Below, one piece after another: positions 7,949 to 16,791 of a DNA stretch of 64,000 bases. A program made the translations under genes and the position numbers. The DNA is from Desulfosporosinus sp. I2 (lineage in GTDB: Bacteria; Bacillota; Desulfitobacteriia; Desulfitobacteriales; Desulfitobacteriaceae): NCBI RefSeq assembly GCF_000960765.1, contig NZ_JYNH01000007.1, positions 25,986 through 89,985 of the forward strand, given 5' to 3'. The first letter of the stretch is position 1, and every line of letters begins with the position of its first letter. The notes below the pieces were generated by a model. It made no database searches and was not told where the DNA came from. It worked only from the letters and a program-made list of their open reading frames with translations.

Positions 7949-8496
7949 CTTTCATCACCTTTCTCTAATAATTTTCTTAACCTTACAATACCGTTATGAA
8001 TCCTGCTTTTTACTGTTTTTGGTTCAAGATTGAGCTGATCACCAATTTCCTTCAGGGTTAGACCTTCGATATATTTCAACTTGATGGCTATTCTTTGTTC
8101 TTCGGGTAAATCTTCCATGTTCGCTAAAATCCCTTGCCCGTATAACTTATCAACGACTGTATTCTCAACCTGGATATTGACATCCTCTACATTGAGGTTT
8201 TCATGAATAGGGATATTCTGCATAAACTTTTTTTCTTTTCTTAAATAATCGATATAGGCGTTTTTGGCGATCGAGATGACGTAGGTTGAGAATCTTGCCT
8301 GACCCGCTGTGTCAAATTTCTCAATATTTCGGATGACCTTTAAAAAGGTTTCCTGGGTTAAATCCTCTGCTGTCTGATCATTATTGGTTATCTTGACAAG
8401 GAATTTAACGACAAAAGGGTGATACTGGCTTATTAATAATTGAAATGCTTCTTTGTCCCCCCGCTGACACTTTTTTATTAAGTTGCTTTCCTCCAC
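7945..8496 (-). CDS. RNA polymerase ECF sigma factor (sigma-70 family)
   Basis: A 183-residue ECF sigma. Region 2 includes DQTAEDLTQETFLKVIRNI and the RFSTYVISIAKNAYIDYLR helix; region 4 includes LPEEQRIAIKLKYIEGLT and LKEIGDQLNLEPKTVKSRI. Translation probably starts at GTG 8496, with GAGGTG about 10 bases upstream. It heads an overlapping three-gene operon with a small membrane protein and a zinc-ribbon membrane protein. The downstream genes on the same strand encode lipid-phosphate phosphatases, so the regulon may concern the cell envelope. Confidence 0.9.
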   Translation of the reverse strand: MEESNLIKKCQRGDKEAFQLLISQYHPFVVKFLVKITNNDQTAEDLTQETFLKVIRNIEKFDTAGQARFSTYVISIAKNAYIDYLRKEKKFMQNIPIHENLNVEDVNIQVENTVVDKLYGQGILANMEDLPEEQRIAIKLKYIEGLTLKEIGDQLNLEPKTVKSRIHNGIVRLRKLLEKGDER

Positions 8497-8574
8497 AATT
8501 CACGATCACCTCAATCTTCAGCCAGCATTAGGGATAATAGTTTCTATTTTTGGTCACGCTTCATCCAATCGTGA

Positions 8575-8671
8575 GACTCCCACTTCAAGTGGGAGTGGGA
8601 CCCCCGGCTCCGCTTCGGTGGGGGTAGAGTTCCCAGCCGAAGACTCGATCGTTCAACTTTAGTTGAACGAG
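8575..8671. repeat. Cluster of three hairpins, PATE/IS200-605-like end
   Basis: Three palindromes follow each other: CTCCCACTT/AAGTGGGAG (8577-8595), CCCCC/GGGGG around a CGCTTCGG loop (8601-8624) and CGTTCAACT/AGTTGAACG (8650-8669). The last overlaps the 3' end of the DedA-PAP2 gene. Such GC-rich palindromes resemble the ends of IS200/IS605 elements or their non-autonomous derivatives. No transposase is present, so identity is tentative. Confidence 0.45.
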
Positions 8672-9939
8672 TTCACTTCCGATAATGCACGATAAACTTC
8701 CATCAGCACAATATTTAAACTTAACCAGACTCCACCAAAAACATAACCAGCGACTGTATCACTCGGATATTGTACCTGAAAGAAGATGTCCGTTAAACCT
8801 GTGACTATACAAACACCTAGTGTCATGATGAACAGCAACGTGCCAATCCACCTGTTTTTGGAATGACGCAATACCATAAACGAGGCAAAGCCATAGACAA
8901 CTACAGCTAATAAGGTTTCTCGACTGGGAAAGGTGGAGATAAATCCACTCGGACCCACGCGATGAAAAATAAGTCTCAATCCTTCTTCCAATAGTGCTCC
9001 CCCAAAAACGGTAATGAAAAGAAACCCTGTTTCCAGAAGTCGATTCCTGCCTTTGAGGATAATCCACGTCAATATTAGTAACGTCAAGGCAAGCAAGACT
9101 TCTGGTGCCGTTGGAAACTTAAACAATTCCATTACATAGGACCAGTTTTCCGGAAAGATCAAGCTAACTAAATACGTAACAATCGTATCAAATTGGCTAA
9201 ATTCGTGGGCTAAAAAGTCCTGAATAAGTCCAATCAAGACAATCGATAAGCCAATAAAAATTGCAGCAATCCCAACGATAGCCACTTTCATCTTCCCAAG
9301 CGAATGAAATATTTGGATACCGTTTTCTAAAGATTCCATAACAATATCAATAATGAGTTCCTTATATTTCCTATAAAAATAAATACATAACAAAACAATT
9401 GCAAGAATAATTCCACCTATGATCAGATATTTCTTAATCGCACCGTGAAATTTCTCCCAGTTTGACCCTAAAATCTTGCCTAAAGAAATAAAAGTACCTG
9501 TCCAAATAAAAGCCCCGATATAAGCGTTTAAAGCAAATTTTTTATAAGGTATCTTGGCAATTCCTGAGAAATAACCCGTAATATGCCTTACCCCAGGAAT
9601 AAAGTAAGCGATGACCAGCAAACCATTGCCGTACCTTTCGAACCATTGAGATGTTTTTTCTAACTTATCTGGCCCTAAATGAATGTAGGAACCGTATTTC
9701 TGAAAAAAAGGAGTACCTAAAGTGCGGCTAATAAAGTAGGAAATCGTAATGCCCGCTATAACACCCATAGTTGCAACAATAACACTGAGCCCCCAATTTA
9801 GCTTCCCTTGAAATACAAGAAACCCACAGTAGGTCATCAAACTTTCCCCCGGTGTCGGAAAAGCTATAAGTTCAAGCATGAGTGCTACAAATAATACAAT
9901 ATACCCATAATTATTGAATAGATCAGTGATGAAATGCAT
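8659..9939 (-). CDS. DedA-PAP2 fusion membrane protein with degenerate phosphatase motifs
   Basis: A 426-residue fusion. Residues about 1-200 are a DedA/SNARE-associated domain (ELIAFPTPGESL; YFIPGVRHITGYFSGIAKI), a family that flips undecaprenyl phosphate back across the membrane. Residues about 220-420 are a PAP2 fold with several membrane segments. The PAP2 motifs are altered: PSGH reads PSRE, and the SR...HYPSD motif reads TD...QYPSD, so both catalytic histidines and the arginine are missing. Only the aspartate remains. The domain is therefore probably not a phosphatase; it may bind lipid phosphate or serve as scaffold. RBS GGAGG is close to the ATG. Confidence 0.85.
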   Translation of the reverse strand: MHFITDLFNNYGYIVLFVALMLELIAFPTPGESLMTYCGFLVFQGKLNWGLSVIVATMGVIAGITISYFISRTLGTPFFQKYGSYIHLGPDKLEKTSQWFERYGNGLLVIAYFIPGVRHITGYFSGIAKIPYKKFALNAYIGAFIWTGTFISLGKILGSNWEKFHGAIKKYLIIGGIILAIVLLCIYFYRKYKELIIDIVMESLENGIQIFHSLGKMKVAIVGIAAIFIGLSIVLIGLIQDFLAHEFSQFDTIVTYLVSLIFPENWSYVMELFKFPTAPEVLLALTLLILTWIILKGRNRLLETGFLFITVFGGALLEEGLRLIFHRVGPSGFISTFPSRETLLAVVVYGFASFMVLRHSKNRWIGTLLFIMTLGVCIVTGLTDIFFQVQYPSDTVAGYVFGGVWLSLNIVLMEVYRALSEVNSFN

Positions 9940-10102
9940 GATTATCCTCCTGGTGAGTCAACTTAACTAAATCTCTTCTTAGGCTACCATTTTCTGGTGT
10001 TTCATATTCTGTTTAACCCTTTATTAATTACACGTTTAAAATCAGAAAAAGTTTTAGCTCGTTAGTAAATAATATCTCATTTATTCTATGAGAGCACAAT
10101 AA

Positions 10103-10137
10103 AAGACCTCCATCCGTTCAAAATGGGTGGAGATCTT
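10103..10137. terminator. Terminator-like hairpin
   Basis: AAGACCTCCATCC (10103-10115) pairs with GGGTGGAGATCTT (10125-10137) with two wobble pairs. It lies upstream of the DedA-PAP2 gene and downstream of gene debris; no strong T-run. Confidence 0.45.
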
Positions 10138-10147
10138 AGTTATCTTG

Positions 10148-10243
10148 CTATAAGGTAATCTGAGCATGACCGAGCAATTTCTGGAACAGATGACAATTGG
10201 CCTCACGTGAATTTGTCGATATCTTAATCCAATTACAGAATGA
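10148..10243 (-). pseudogene. Possible tyrosine-recombinase C-terminal remnant
   Basis: The minus strand encodes NSREANCHLFQKLLGHAQITL (read as NSREANCHL plus FQKLLGHAQITL) before a stop. The LLGHAQI part resembles the LLGHxxxxTT box of phage integrases. The stretch is only about 30 codons and has no start, so this is a weak call. Confidence 0.2.
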
Positions 10244-10255
10244 GTGTAAGCGCAC

Positions 10256-10468
10256 TTAAAATCTTATGCCTTGCAACGTGAAAGTAATGGCTATCATAAA
10301 GAAAATGTCCATATGTCTTCTACAATGGTTTATTCTAAAAACGATATTTTTGAAGGATGTCCCTGTTAACTCCGAGCAATTGAAGATAGTGCCAACTAAC
10401 GTTTGATTATCAAAACATACATCCGACAAATCCGAATAACTAAAATCCGTATGATTAAAGTTTAGCAA
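10256..10468 (-). pseudogene. Pentapeptide-repeat protein fragment
   Basis: About 45 residues show the five-residue periodicity of pentapeptide repeats (DFSYS DLSDV CFDNQ TLVGT IFNCS ELTGT SFKNI). The frame opens only with a TTG, has an in-frame stop just upstream and no ribosome-binding site, and the last 25 residues lose the repeat pattern. It is most likely the remains of a larger gene. Confidence 0.5.
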
Positions 10469-10788
10469 TCATGCAATCGCCATCTTGATGTTTGTACTAA
10501 GAGGCGGTTTAGGTAACAAATGATAAGGCAAGCAAGTCGAACTGTAGGCCTGCTTGCTACAAGATCAATATCTAAGTGCAGTTTTTAAAACCCAAGGGTA
10601 ATTAAACCCCTTGGTTGTTTCATTGTTCTCAAAAATATAGATAATATCTCAAAGGTTATGATAGTGTAATGGATATAGTCATATATAGTCCTTATCAAAA
10701 AGACCGGAATCAGTCTGGTCTATTTATAGAATATCGCGAAAGGTTTAGTTGATGGAATAATAGTGTAGGCACTTGGGGAGGCATACGA
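10469..10788. other. Intergenic stretch with two hairpins, no gene seen
   Basis: Holds GCAAGCA/TGCTTGC (about 10528-10558) and CCAAGGGT/ACCCCTTGG (10592-10614) followed by TTGTTT, which looks like a plus-strand terminator. No coding sequence is recognisable. A GGGGAGG box precedes the nagA fragment. Confidence 0.5.
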
Positions 10789-11199
10789 ATGGACCGGGGT
10801 TTGGTACGCGGCGCAACATTGGTTCTGCCGGATCGAATTGGACTACATTTAGAAGGTCCCTTTATAGCGGAGGAGTTCCGAGGCGCACAAGCAACGGAAC
10901 TGATTTGGGATGGAGCTAGAGATGGGAGTGCACAATTCTTGGCTAACCTGCTGCGCGAGTTTCCAGGTCTCTTGAAGATCCTGACGTTTGCTCCGGAACG
11001 ACCGGATGGACGAGACCTTGCTGAGGTTTGCCTAGAGCATGGCGTAATCCCCTCAGCCGGACATACCGCCGCCGATTTAGCTCAGATGGAACTGGCTGTG
11101 CAGTGGGGTGTGCGGCATATTACCCACGCGTTTAATGCCATGCCCGCAACTCATCACCGTAACCCAGGCATATGCTATAACAATGCTTCAATTATCTAG
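10789..11199 (+). pseudogene. nagA: Internal fragment of N-acetylglucosamine-6-phosphate deacetylase
   Basis: Residues about 17-125 match the middle of NagA: GLHLEGPFI, then IPSAGHTAADLAQ and ITHAFNAMPATHHRNPG, the metal-binding region of this amidohydrolase. The normal N-terminal third and the catalytic C-terminal third are absent, and the frame ends in an unrelated tail (ICYNNASII). Base composition is clearly more GC-rich than the flanks, which suggests an acquired fragment. A full NagA is about 380 residues, so this 136-residue piece cannot be active. Confidence 0.75.
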
Positions 11200-11243
11200 C
11201 CCTATAAATGCCCCCCATATTAGGGCTGATATAGATTGAAAGT

Positions 11244-11274
11244 AAAATCCCCACAAAATGGTTGTGGGGATTTT
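11244..11274. terminator. Rho-independent terminator
   Basis: Perfect 13-bp arms AAAATCCCCACAA (11244-11256) and TTGTGGGGATTTT (11262-11274) with a 5-base loop and built-in U-tract, just after the nagA fragment. Confidence 0.8.
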
Positions 11275-11307
11275 AAACTTCAGATATCGACTGTCCGTTG
11301 ATCATTT

Positions 11308-11619
11308 CTACAACTCATCTGACTTAGTCAATCTCGTAATCTGTCCTCCTCTTGTCCCTGCACCCATAACCTTTAAAAGTTCGTCTGCGATTGTCAGATC
11401 AATCGTTGGTTGTTTCTGAAATGCTCTGATAAGCTCTCCTCTGGTGACCTCAGAGCCACTTAAAAGAAGATACAAAATAAGAACGAGTGGTAATCTTAGT
11501 AAGTCCGCTAATTCCTCTGGATAGCAATTGTTCTCTGGGAATCCAGCTAAAATAACCGATCTGACTGTTTCCTCCGAAAGAAGCTCAAGCTCCCATAATT
11601 TAAACCTGTGGTCATATTA
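11308..11619 (-). pseudogene. C-terminal remnant of an unknown protein (about 100 aa)
   Basis: The minus strand is open for about 103 codons with clear protein-like composition: LWELELLSEETVRSVILAG, then YPEELADLLRLPLVLILYLLL and a basic end, stopping at TAG 11308-11310. An in-frame stop lies just upstream and no ATG/GTG with ribosome-binding site exists at its front. I do not recognise the family. It is probably the 3' end of a lost gene. Confidence 0.4.
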
Positions 11620-11843
11620 TGTGGAGTAACGAGCAGTTGCCAATATGCGTGGCCTTTTACAACAAGAAAAGAGAATTTCAAGCTAATTGATTATTACATT
11701 CTTAAGCAAATAAGCCATCGTTTTCTTACGATAGCTCAGAAGAATTAACTTTTTTTACTTTTAATGAAGGAATGTCCTGAAAGTGTACACCTCTGAATTT
11801 AATCCCTATGGATATAAACGCCACTATATTTTCGTAATTGGTT

Positions 11844-12182
11844 TCAAATAGGTTTGTTTAAGTGTCCATGCAGATCTTCTTTAAAAAGAATCGACAGGTA
11901 ATCCCTCATACCATTCAAGACACGATAAACTGATACGAATTCCCCTTCAATCTTGTAAAAGATGAGATACATCCCACATACAAGAAAGCGATAATCCGTT
12001 TTTATGTTAATTCTTGAACCGAGAGATGCACCCATATGAGGAAACTCTGCCAGTTTTTCAACCTTGGCATAAATATCGTTACCTGTTCGTTCGGCTGCAA
12101 CTGGATTGTCCTCGGACATATAAGCCTTTATCTCCTGGACATCAGCTATTGCAACAGGGTTGATTCGGATTATGAATTTCAC
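11844..12182 (-). CDS. RelE/ParE-family toxin
   Basis: A 112-residue protein with the ParE plan: IRINPVAIADVQEIKAYM helix-start, KVEKLAEFPHMG, then a beta-rich end (YRFLVCGMYLIFYKIEGEFVSVYRVLNGMRDY). ParE toxins poison DNA gyrase; RelE relatives cut mRNA; the sequence alone looks more ParE-like. It starts 2 bases after the stop of its antitoxin gene. It sits in a zone of broken genes, as such modules often do. Confidence 0.85.
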   Translation of the reverse strand: MKFIIRINPVAIADVQEIKAYMSEDNPVAAERTGNDIYAKVEKLAEFPHMGASLGSRINIKTDYRFLVCGMYLIFYKIEGEFVSVYRVLNGMRDYLSILFKEDLHGHLNKPI

Positions 12183-12184
12183 TC

Positions 12185-12433
12185 TCAGACCTCCAATGCT
12201 TTCTTGAGATCGTCAAGTGATTTCCATTCCTCTCCTGTTTTAACAGCATCCTCTGCCTCGGAAAGCTTGGACAGTAGCTTTATTACTGCTTGTTGTTTTT
12301 CGTACTCCTGGATATCTAAAAGGACATAGCGGCCTCTGCCGTTTTTAGTCAAAAATACTGGTTCGCCAATCTGACAGGAACGGAGAACATCGTTATAGTT
12401 TCTTAGATCTGATACCGGTTTAATATTCGGCAT
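12185..12433 (-). CDS. Phd/YefM-family antitoxin
   Basis: An 82-residue protein. The N-terminal DNA-binding part starts MPNIKPVSDLRNYNDVL, then EPVFLTKNGRGRYVLLDIQEYEK, which is classic Phd/YefM. The acidic C-terminal helix would wrap the toxin. I start it at ATG 12433 because a perfect GGAGGTG lies 6 bases upstream; the longer TTG/ATG extension to 12496 is not needed. Antitoxins of this type usually repress their own operon. Confidence 0.87.
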   Translation of the reverse strand: MPNIKPVSDLRNYNDVLRSCQIGEPVFLTKNGRGRYVLLDIQEYEKQQAVIKLLSKLSEAEDAVKTGEEWKSLDDLKKALEV

Positions 12434-12556
12434 TTTCACACCTCCACAGCTTGTTGTTAGCATTATATGCAAATAATTCGTAAAATACAACCCCAATTTT
12501 TACAGCATTATTGAAAAAATCTTTGCCATTGAATATCTCGTTGAACTTTCGCTTCC

Positions 12557-12801
12557 ATTGCTAAATATTCTATACTTTGACATACTAATGGCATGGCATG
12601 TTAAGATCCAATAAAACGGAGGTTATTATGATACATACCAGCAAACAAGCTAACAAATTAATTAACGAAAAGAGTCCCTATCTCTTACAACATGCTTATA
12701 ATCCGGTTAATTGGTATCCATGGGATGAAGAAGCTTTCGCTATATCTTCCGGGGATAATAAACCAATATTTCTAAGTATTGGATATTCTACCTGTCATTG
12801 A
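12557..12801 (+). pseudogene. yyaL: Truncated copy of yyaL (promoter region plus first 57 codons)
   Basis: From about 12557 the sequence parallels 19011-19255: TTTGACATACTAA promoter region, CGGAGGT box, ATG at 12628 and the N-terminus ([21 protein letters not shown]). The thioredoxin-like CHWC motif is broken: the Trp codon TGG reads TGA (12799-12801) and similarity ends within about 10 codons. The two copies differ at many third positions, so the duplication is not recent. The pair flanks the biotin operon. Confidence 0.85.
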
Positions 12802-12890
12802 TGGCATGTACGTTTCTTGAACCAATAATTACTTTATGAACATCACTCATTGTTTCCTCGAACCACCCTCGCTTTCGACAAGAGAACACA

Positions 12891-14234
12891 TTACTGATTT
12901 AAAACCTCAGTTATAGATTCTATTGTTTGAGAATATAAAAAGTCAATATCATTTTGATTAACAACATAAGGTGGCATAAAATAAATCACATTACCTAAAG
13001 GTCTAATTACAATACCTTTGTTTAGGCCTTTTTTATACACTTCATAACCTATGCGTTTTTGCGGTTCAAAACTCTGTTTTGTGTTTTTATCCATAACCAG
13101 CTCAATAGCTCCAACCATTCCTGTCTGTCTATACTCACCGATATTTTTACTCTCAGAGAAATAGGTATTTGCACACTCTAACATGTACTTTGCGGTAAAT
13201 TTGTTCTTTGCAACTATATCCTCAGTTTCAAAAATGCTTAGTGACTCATTTGCAACTGCACAAGAAATCGGATTGCCAGTATAACTATGGCTGTGCATGA
13301 ATGCCTTGTGCTCTAAATAATCACCATAGAAGGTCTCATATATTTTATCTGAAGTTACGGTTAGGGCAAGTGGAAGATACCCTGCTGTAATCCCCTTTGA
13401 TAGGCACATGATGTCCGGTGAAATTCCTGCATGCTCACAGGCAAACATTTTACCTGTTCTCCCAAAACCAACAGCTATTTCATCTGCAATTAGATGTATA
13501 TCATATTCATCACATAATTTTCTTAACCTTTTTAGATAAGCAGGTGGATACATTTTCATACCGGCAGCACACTGTATCAATGGTTCTATAATAACAGCAC
13601 ACAGTTCTTCATGATGCAATATAATATCCTTTTCCATGTTCGCAAAACACTCAAAATTGCAATTATCTCTACATTTACCATATACACATCGGTAACAATC
13701 AGGGCTTTCAAGACGTAATGTATTGAGCAAAAGTGGATTAAAAATGTTGCTATATAAATCAAGATCTCCTACTGACAAAGCACCTAAAGTCTCACCATGA
13801 TATGCGTTTTGCAATGCCGCAAACCGTTGTTTTTTTATTTTTCCCGTTTGTTGATGATACTGAAAGCTCATTTTTAATGCAACTTCGATAGCAGACGAAC
13901 CATTATCTGAAAAGAAAACTTTATCTAATCCATCAGGAGTAATATTCACTATTTTTTCTGCAAGCTGAATAGCAGGTTCATGGGTAAAATTTGCAAAAAT
14001 AACGTGTTCCAGTTTTTCTATTTGTTCGTTAATTGCTCTATTTATCCTGTTGTTTGAGTGTCCAAAAAGATTTACCCACCAAGAGGATACAGCATCTAGA
14101 TATCTCTTCCCGTTTATATCGAAGATATAAGCACCCTTTCCGTTTTTTATAACGATTGGTTTAAGTTCTTCATAGTCCTTCATTTGAGAGCATGGATGCC
14201 AAATATATTTAAGGTCTTTTTCCACAAGATTCAT
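12891..14234 (-). CDS. bioA: Adenosylmethionine-8-amino-7-oxononanoate aminotransferase BioA
   Basis: A 447-residue class-III aminotransferase that converts KAPA to DAPA with SAM as amino donor and PLP cofactor. Markers are YIWHPCSQMKDYE at the N-terminus, YLDAVSSWWVNLFGHSN, the LIADEIAVGFGRTGKMFA Asp box and LSKGITAGYLPLALT, whose lysine binds PLP. I start it at ATG 14234, with AAGGAG 10 bases upstream and 16 bases after bioD; the longer frame has no ribosome-binding site. It is the last gene of the bio operon. Confidence 0.95.
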   Translation of the reverse strand: MNLVEKDLKYIWHPCSQMKDYEELKPIVIKNGKGAYIFDINGKRYLDAVSSWWVNLFGHSNNRINRAINEQIEKLEHVIFANFTHEPAIQLAEKIVNITPDGLDKVFFSDNGSSAIEVALKMSFQYHQQTGKIKKQRFAALQNAYHGETLGALSVGDLDLYSNIFNPLLLNTLRLESPDCYRCVYGKCRDNCNFECFANMEKDIILHHEELCAVIIEPLIQCAAGMKMYPPAYLKRLRKLCDEYDIHLIADEIAVGFGRTGKMFACEHAGISPDIMCLSKGITAGYLPLALTVTSDKIYETFYGDYLEHKAFMHSHSYTGNPISCAVANESLSIFETEDIVAKNKFTAKYMLECANTYFSESKNIGEYRQTGMVGAIELVMDKNTKQSFEPQKRIGYEVYKKGLNKGIVIRPLGNVIYFMPPYVVNQNDIDFLYSQTIESITEVLNQ

Positions 14235-14250
14235 ATACTCAAATCTCCTT

Positions 14251-14937
14251 TCAAATCTCCTTATATAAGCTGCACAGCATATCATTTTGCACATTCAGCC
14301 TTTTTGCACCTTTCTCTACCATTGCAATCACCTCGATGCCAGTCAACCTTTCTATAATCTGTTTGTTATCCCTGTGCATAAAGCTTTTGTCGTCATAATT
14401 ATTAAGAATAATTCCTCTAATGCAAATACCCTGTTGTTTTACATATTCAACTGTCAAAACAGTATGATTTATTGTTCCGAGTTCTGCTGAAGCAACTATA
14501 AGCACTTCAAGCCCTAGTTTTTTAATAATATCAGTCAGCATTATCACTTCACCATCTAACCGTATTGGACATATAATGCCACCGCTTCCCTCAACCGTTA
14601 TATACTCAAATTCTGATTTAATCCGATTAAAATGACTATAAATATTATTAAGTTCAATAGTAACGTTTTCAAGTTCTGCCGCTAAATGTGGTGAGACAGG
14701 AGTTTTTAAAATGTAGGAAACATAATCATTCGGTTCTTTTTCAATTTTTGCACAATCAAACACAAGTTTGGCATCACCAGCAATAATCTTTTCGTTGATT
14801 ATTTCTGCTCCGCTAAGTACCGCTTTATAGTACCCTGCATTTATTCCATGATCACATAAAGCTTTTGTAATTAATGCAGTAATGTAGGTTTTACCAACAT
14901 CTGTACCTGTTGCAGTGATAAATATTCCTTTACTCAT
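14251..14937 (-). CDS. bioD: Dethiobiotin synthetase BioD
   Basis: A 228-residue ATP-dependent carboxylase closing the ureido ring of dethiobiotin. The P-loop variant [17 protein letters not shown] is at the N-terminus, GSGGIICPI near residue 118 and [16 protein letters not shown] near 150. Its start overlaps the bioB stop by 4 bases, giving translational coupling. All expected motifs are intact. Confidence 0.95.
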   Translation of the reverse strand: MSKGIFITATGTDVGKTYITALITKALCDHGINAGYYKAVLSGAEIINEKIIAGDAKLVFDCAKIEKEPNDYVSYILKTPVSPHLAAELENVTIELNNIYSHFNRIKSEFEYITVEGSGGIICPIRLDGEVIMLTDIIKKLGLEVLIVASAELGTINHTVLTVEYVKQQGICIRGIILNNYDDKSFMHRDNKQIIERLTGIEVIAMVEKGAKRLNVQNDMLCSLYKEI

Positions 14938-15899
14938 AGCATTTGCACCTTATACCCGCAGCCACTTATTATTTCTTTATCTTCTTTAATAGATATACCG
15001 CTTGTAGTAAGCATATCACCCGTGATAGCAGCATTAGCTCCAGATAAGAAAGCTCTCTTACCTTTGTCAGCAAGCAACCCCCTGCCTCCTGCAAGGCGAA
15101 TTGCGCCATCAGGAATGATAAACCTGAAAATAGCAATTGTTCTTAGTACCTCTTCGTCGGAAAGCTTTGGGTTATGCTCCAAAGGAGTACCTTCAATAGG
15201 GTTTAGAATATTAACAGGTATGGACCTAATGCCAAGCTCTCTTAAATCCATCACCATATCCAATCTATCCTCAAATTCTTCTCCAAGCCCCAAAATACCA
15301 CCGCTACAAATTTCAAATCCTACCTGTTGAGCATTTTTAATTGCCGTTATTTTGTCATCATACGTATGCGTAGTGCAGATATTTGGGAAAAATCTTCTTG
15401 ATGTCTCAAGATTACAATGATATCTTGTAACCCCTGCTTTTTTAAGCAGTTTGAACTGCTCATAGGTTAATAAGCCATGAGAAGCACATAACGATATGTT
15501 ACATTTTTCTTTAATTGACTTGTATGTATCGCAAATATCCAAAATCTCATTATTATCCAAACCACGTCCAGATGTAACAACTGAGAAGCGAAGCACGCCT
15601 TTTTGGTAATTGGTTAAAGCACTGTCTAAAATCTCCTCTCCACAAAGTAGTGAATACTCCTCGACACAAGCTTTAAAATGTACTGACTGGGCGCAATATT
15701 TACAGTTCTCTGAACAATTCCCACTTTTTCCATTAATTATTGTGCATATATCAAAAGCGTTTTTACATAAAACTTGTCTAATCTCATTAGCCAACGCTAA
15801 CAGTTCATCAAGGGGCCAATCATAAAGTAATAGAGCCTCTTCCTTTGTTATTCTGTAACCATTAATAATATTATTTTTTAGTTTTTTAATATAAGACAT
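14934..15899 (-). CDS. bioB: Biotin synthase BioB
   Basis: A 321-residue radical-SAM enzyme that inserts sulfur into dethiobiotin. The radical-SAM cluster motif [11 protein letters not shown] follows NGKSGN near residue 58, and the second-cluster residues are in the barrel (for example SLCASHGLL and [16 protein letters not shown]). The conserved C-terminal [13 protein letters not shown] region and RLAGGRG are present. It overlaps bioD by 4 bases and lies 45 bases after bioC. Confidence 0.95.
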   Translation of the reverse strand: MSYIKKLKNNIINGYRITKEEALLLYDWPLDELLALANEIRQVLCKNAFDICTIINGKSGNCSENCKYCAQSVHFKACVEEYSLLCGEEILDSALTNYQKGVLRFSVVTSGRGLDNNEILDICDTYKSIKEKCNISLCASHGLLTYEQFKLLKKAGVTRYHCNLETSRRFFPNICTTHTYDDKITAIKNAQQVGFEICSGGILGLGEEFEDRLDMVMDLRELGIRSIPVNILNPIEGTPLEHNPKLSDEEVLRTIAIFRFIIPDGAIRLAGGRGLLADKGKRAFLSGANAAITGDMLTTSGISIKEDKEIISGCGYKVQML

Positions 15900-15944
15900 C
15901 TACAAACACCACCAATATTCCTTAAAATTTATTTAGATATTCAC

Positions 15945-16791
15945 TTATATATCTCTCTGCCCCCAGCCAAATAAACACTGATAGGTGGCAAACACCCCCT
16001 GCTCATTAATAAACATCGAATCATAGCTCTTCATGAGAGAAAAAATGCCAGAACCTATCCCCTGTACAACCAGTTCCCCATCAAGGTAATTATTAGCCCC
16101 AATCTTTTTTAAAGCTCTTAAAAATTCGCGGCACGAACTAAAATATTCTTGTTTTGTGACTTCTTCTACACTAACAAACTTAAATCCAGTTCTAATTAAG
16201 TAGTCATGAAGGCATTTGCCTTCAATAAATGGTTCCCTTTTTGTGTGCCCTTCACGGCAACTTAGCTCATGTTGGGTATTAACCTTTGAGCTATTATTCA
16301 AGCAAACATATAATTCCTTAAAGGTTCCGGCGCCAATCGTGCTAAAAATCAGATAACCATCGGTATTTAACAATGCATAGTACTGAGCTAAGGGCTTGGC
16401 ATAGTCGGTAAACCACTGAAAAACTACATTGGATACAATTAAGTCAAAGGATGGGGCGCCTAGTGATTCGTTACCTATTTGCAGCTTTTCCCCATCAGCT
16501 ATTAAATAGCTAATATTGGCAAAACCCGATAACTTTTCTTTAGCTAAATCGATCATTTCCGGAGCAATGTCAACCGCTGTAATTAGGGCTTTTGGGTATT
16601 CTCTGGCAAGGAGTTCTGTAAAAAAATCCAGTACCACAGCCGATCTCTAATATGGTCTGAAAACAACGCCCTGTGCTCTTAATCTTGGCAAGAAGTTCCC
16701 TAGCCATCTCCTTCTGAACTATAGCATAATCGTCATAAGTAGCTGCACTTTGACCAAATTTTTTTTGCACCTGCACTTTATCGACCATCAT
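15945..16791 (-). pseudogene. bioC: Malonyl-ACP O-methyltransferase BioC, frameshifted at a T7 run
   Basis: BioC methylates malonyl-ACP to start pimelate synthesis on the fatty-acid machinery. The first part (from ATG 16791, VDKVQVQKKFGQSAATYDD then EIGCGTGFF, the SAM-binding glycine loop) and the second part (TELLAREYPKALITAVDI to the end) lie in different frames. They join exactly if one base is removed from the seven-base homopolymer at 16620-16626. Corrected length is about 281 residues, normal for BioC. Its ATG overlaps the bioH stop (ATGA). Either a real pseudogene, a phase-variable tract or an assembly error. Confidence 0.8.
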
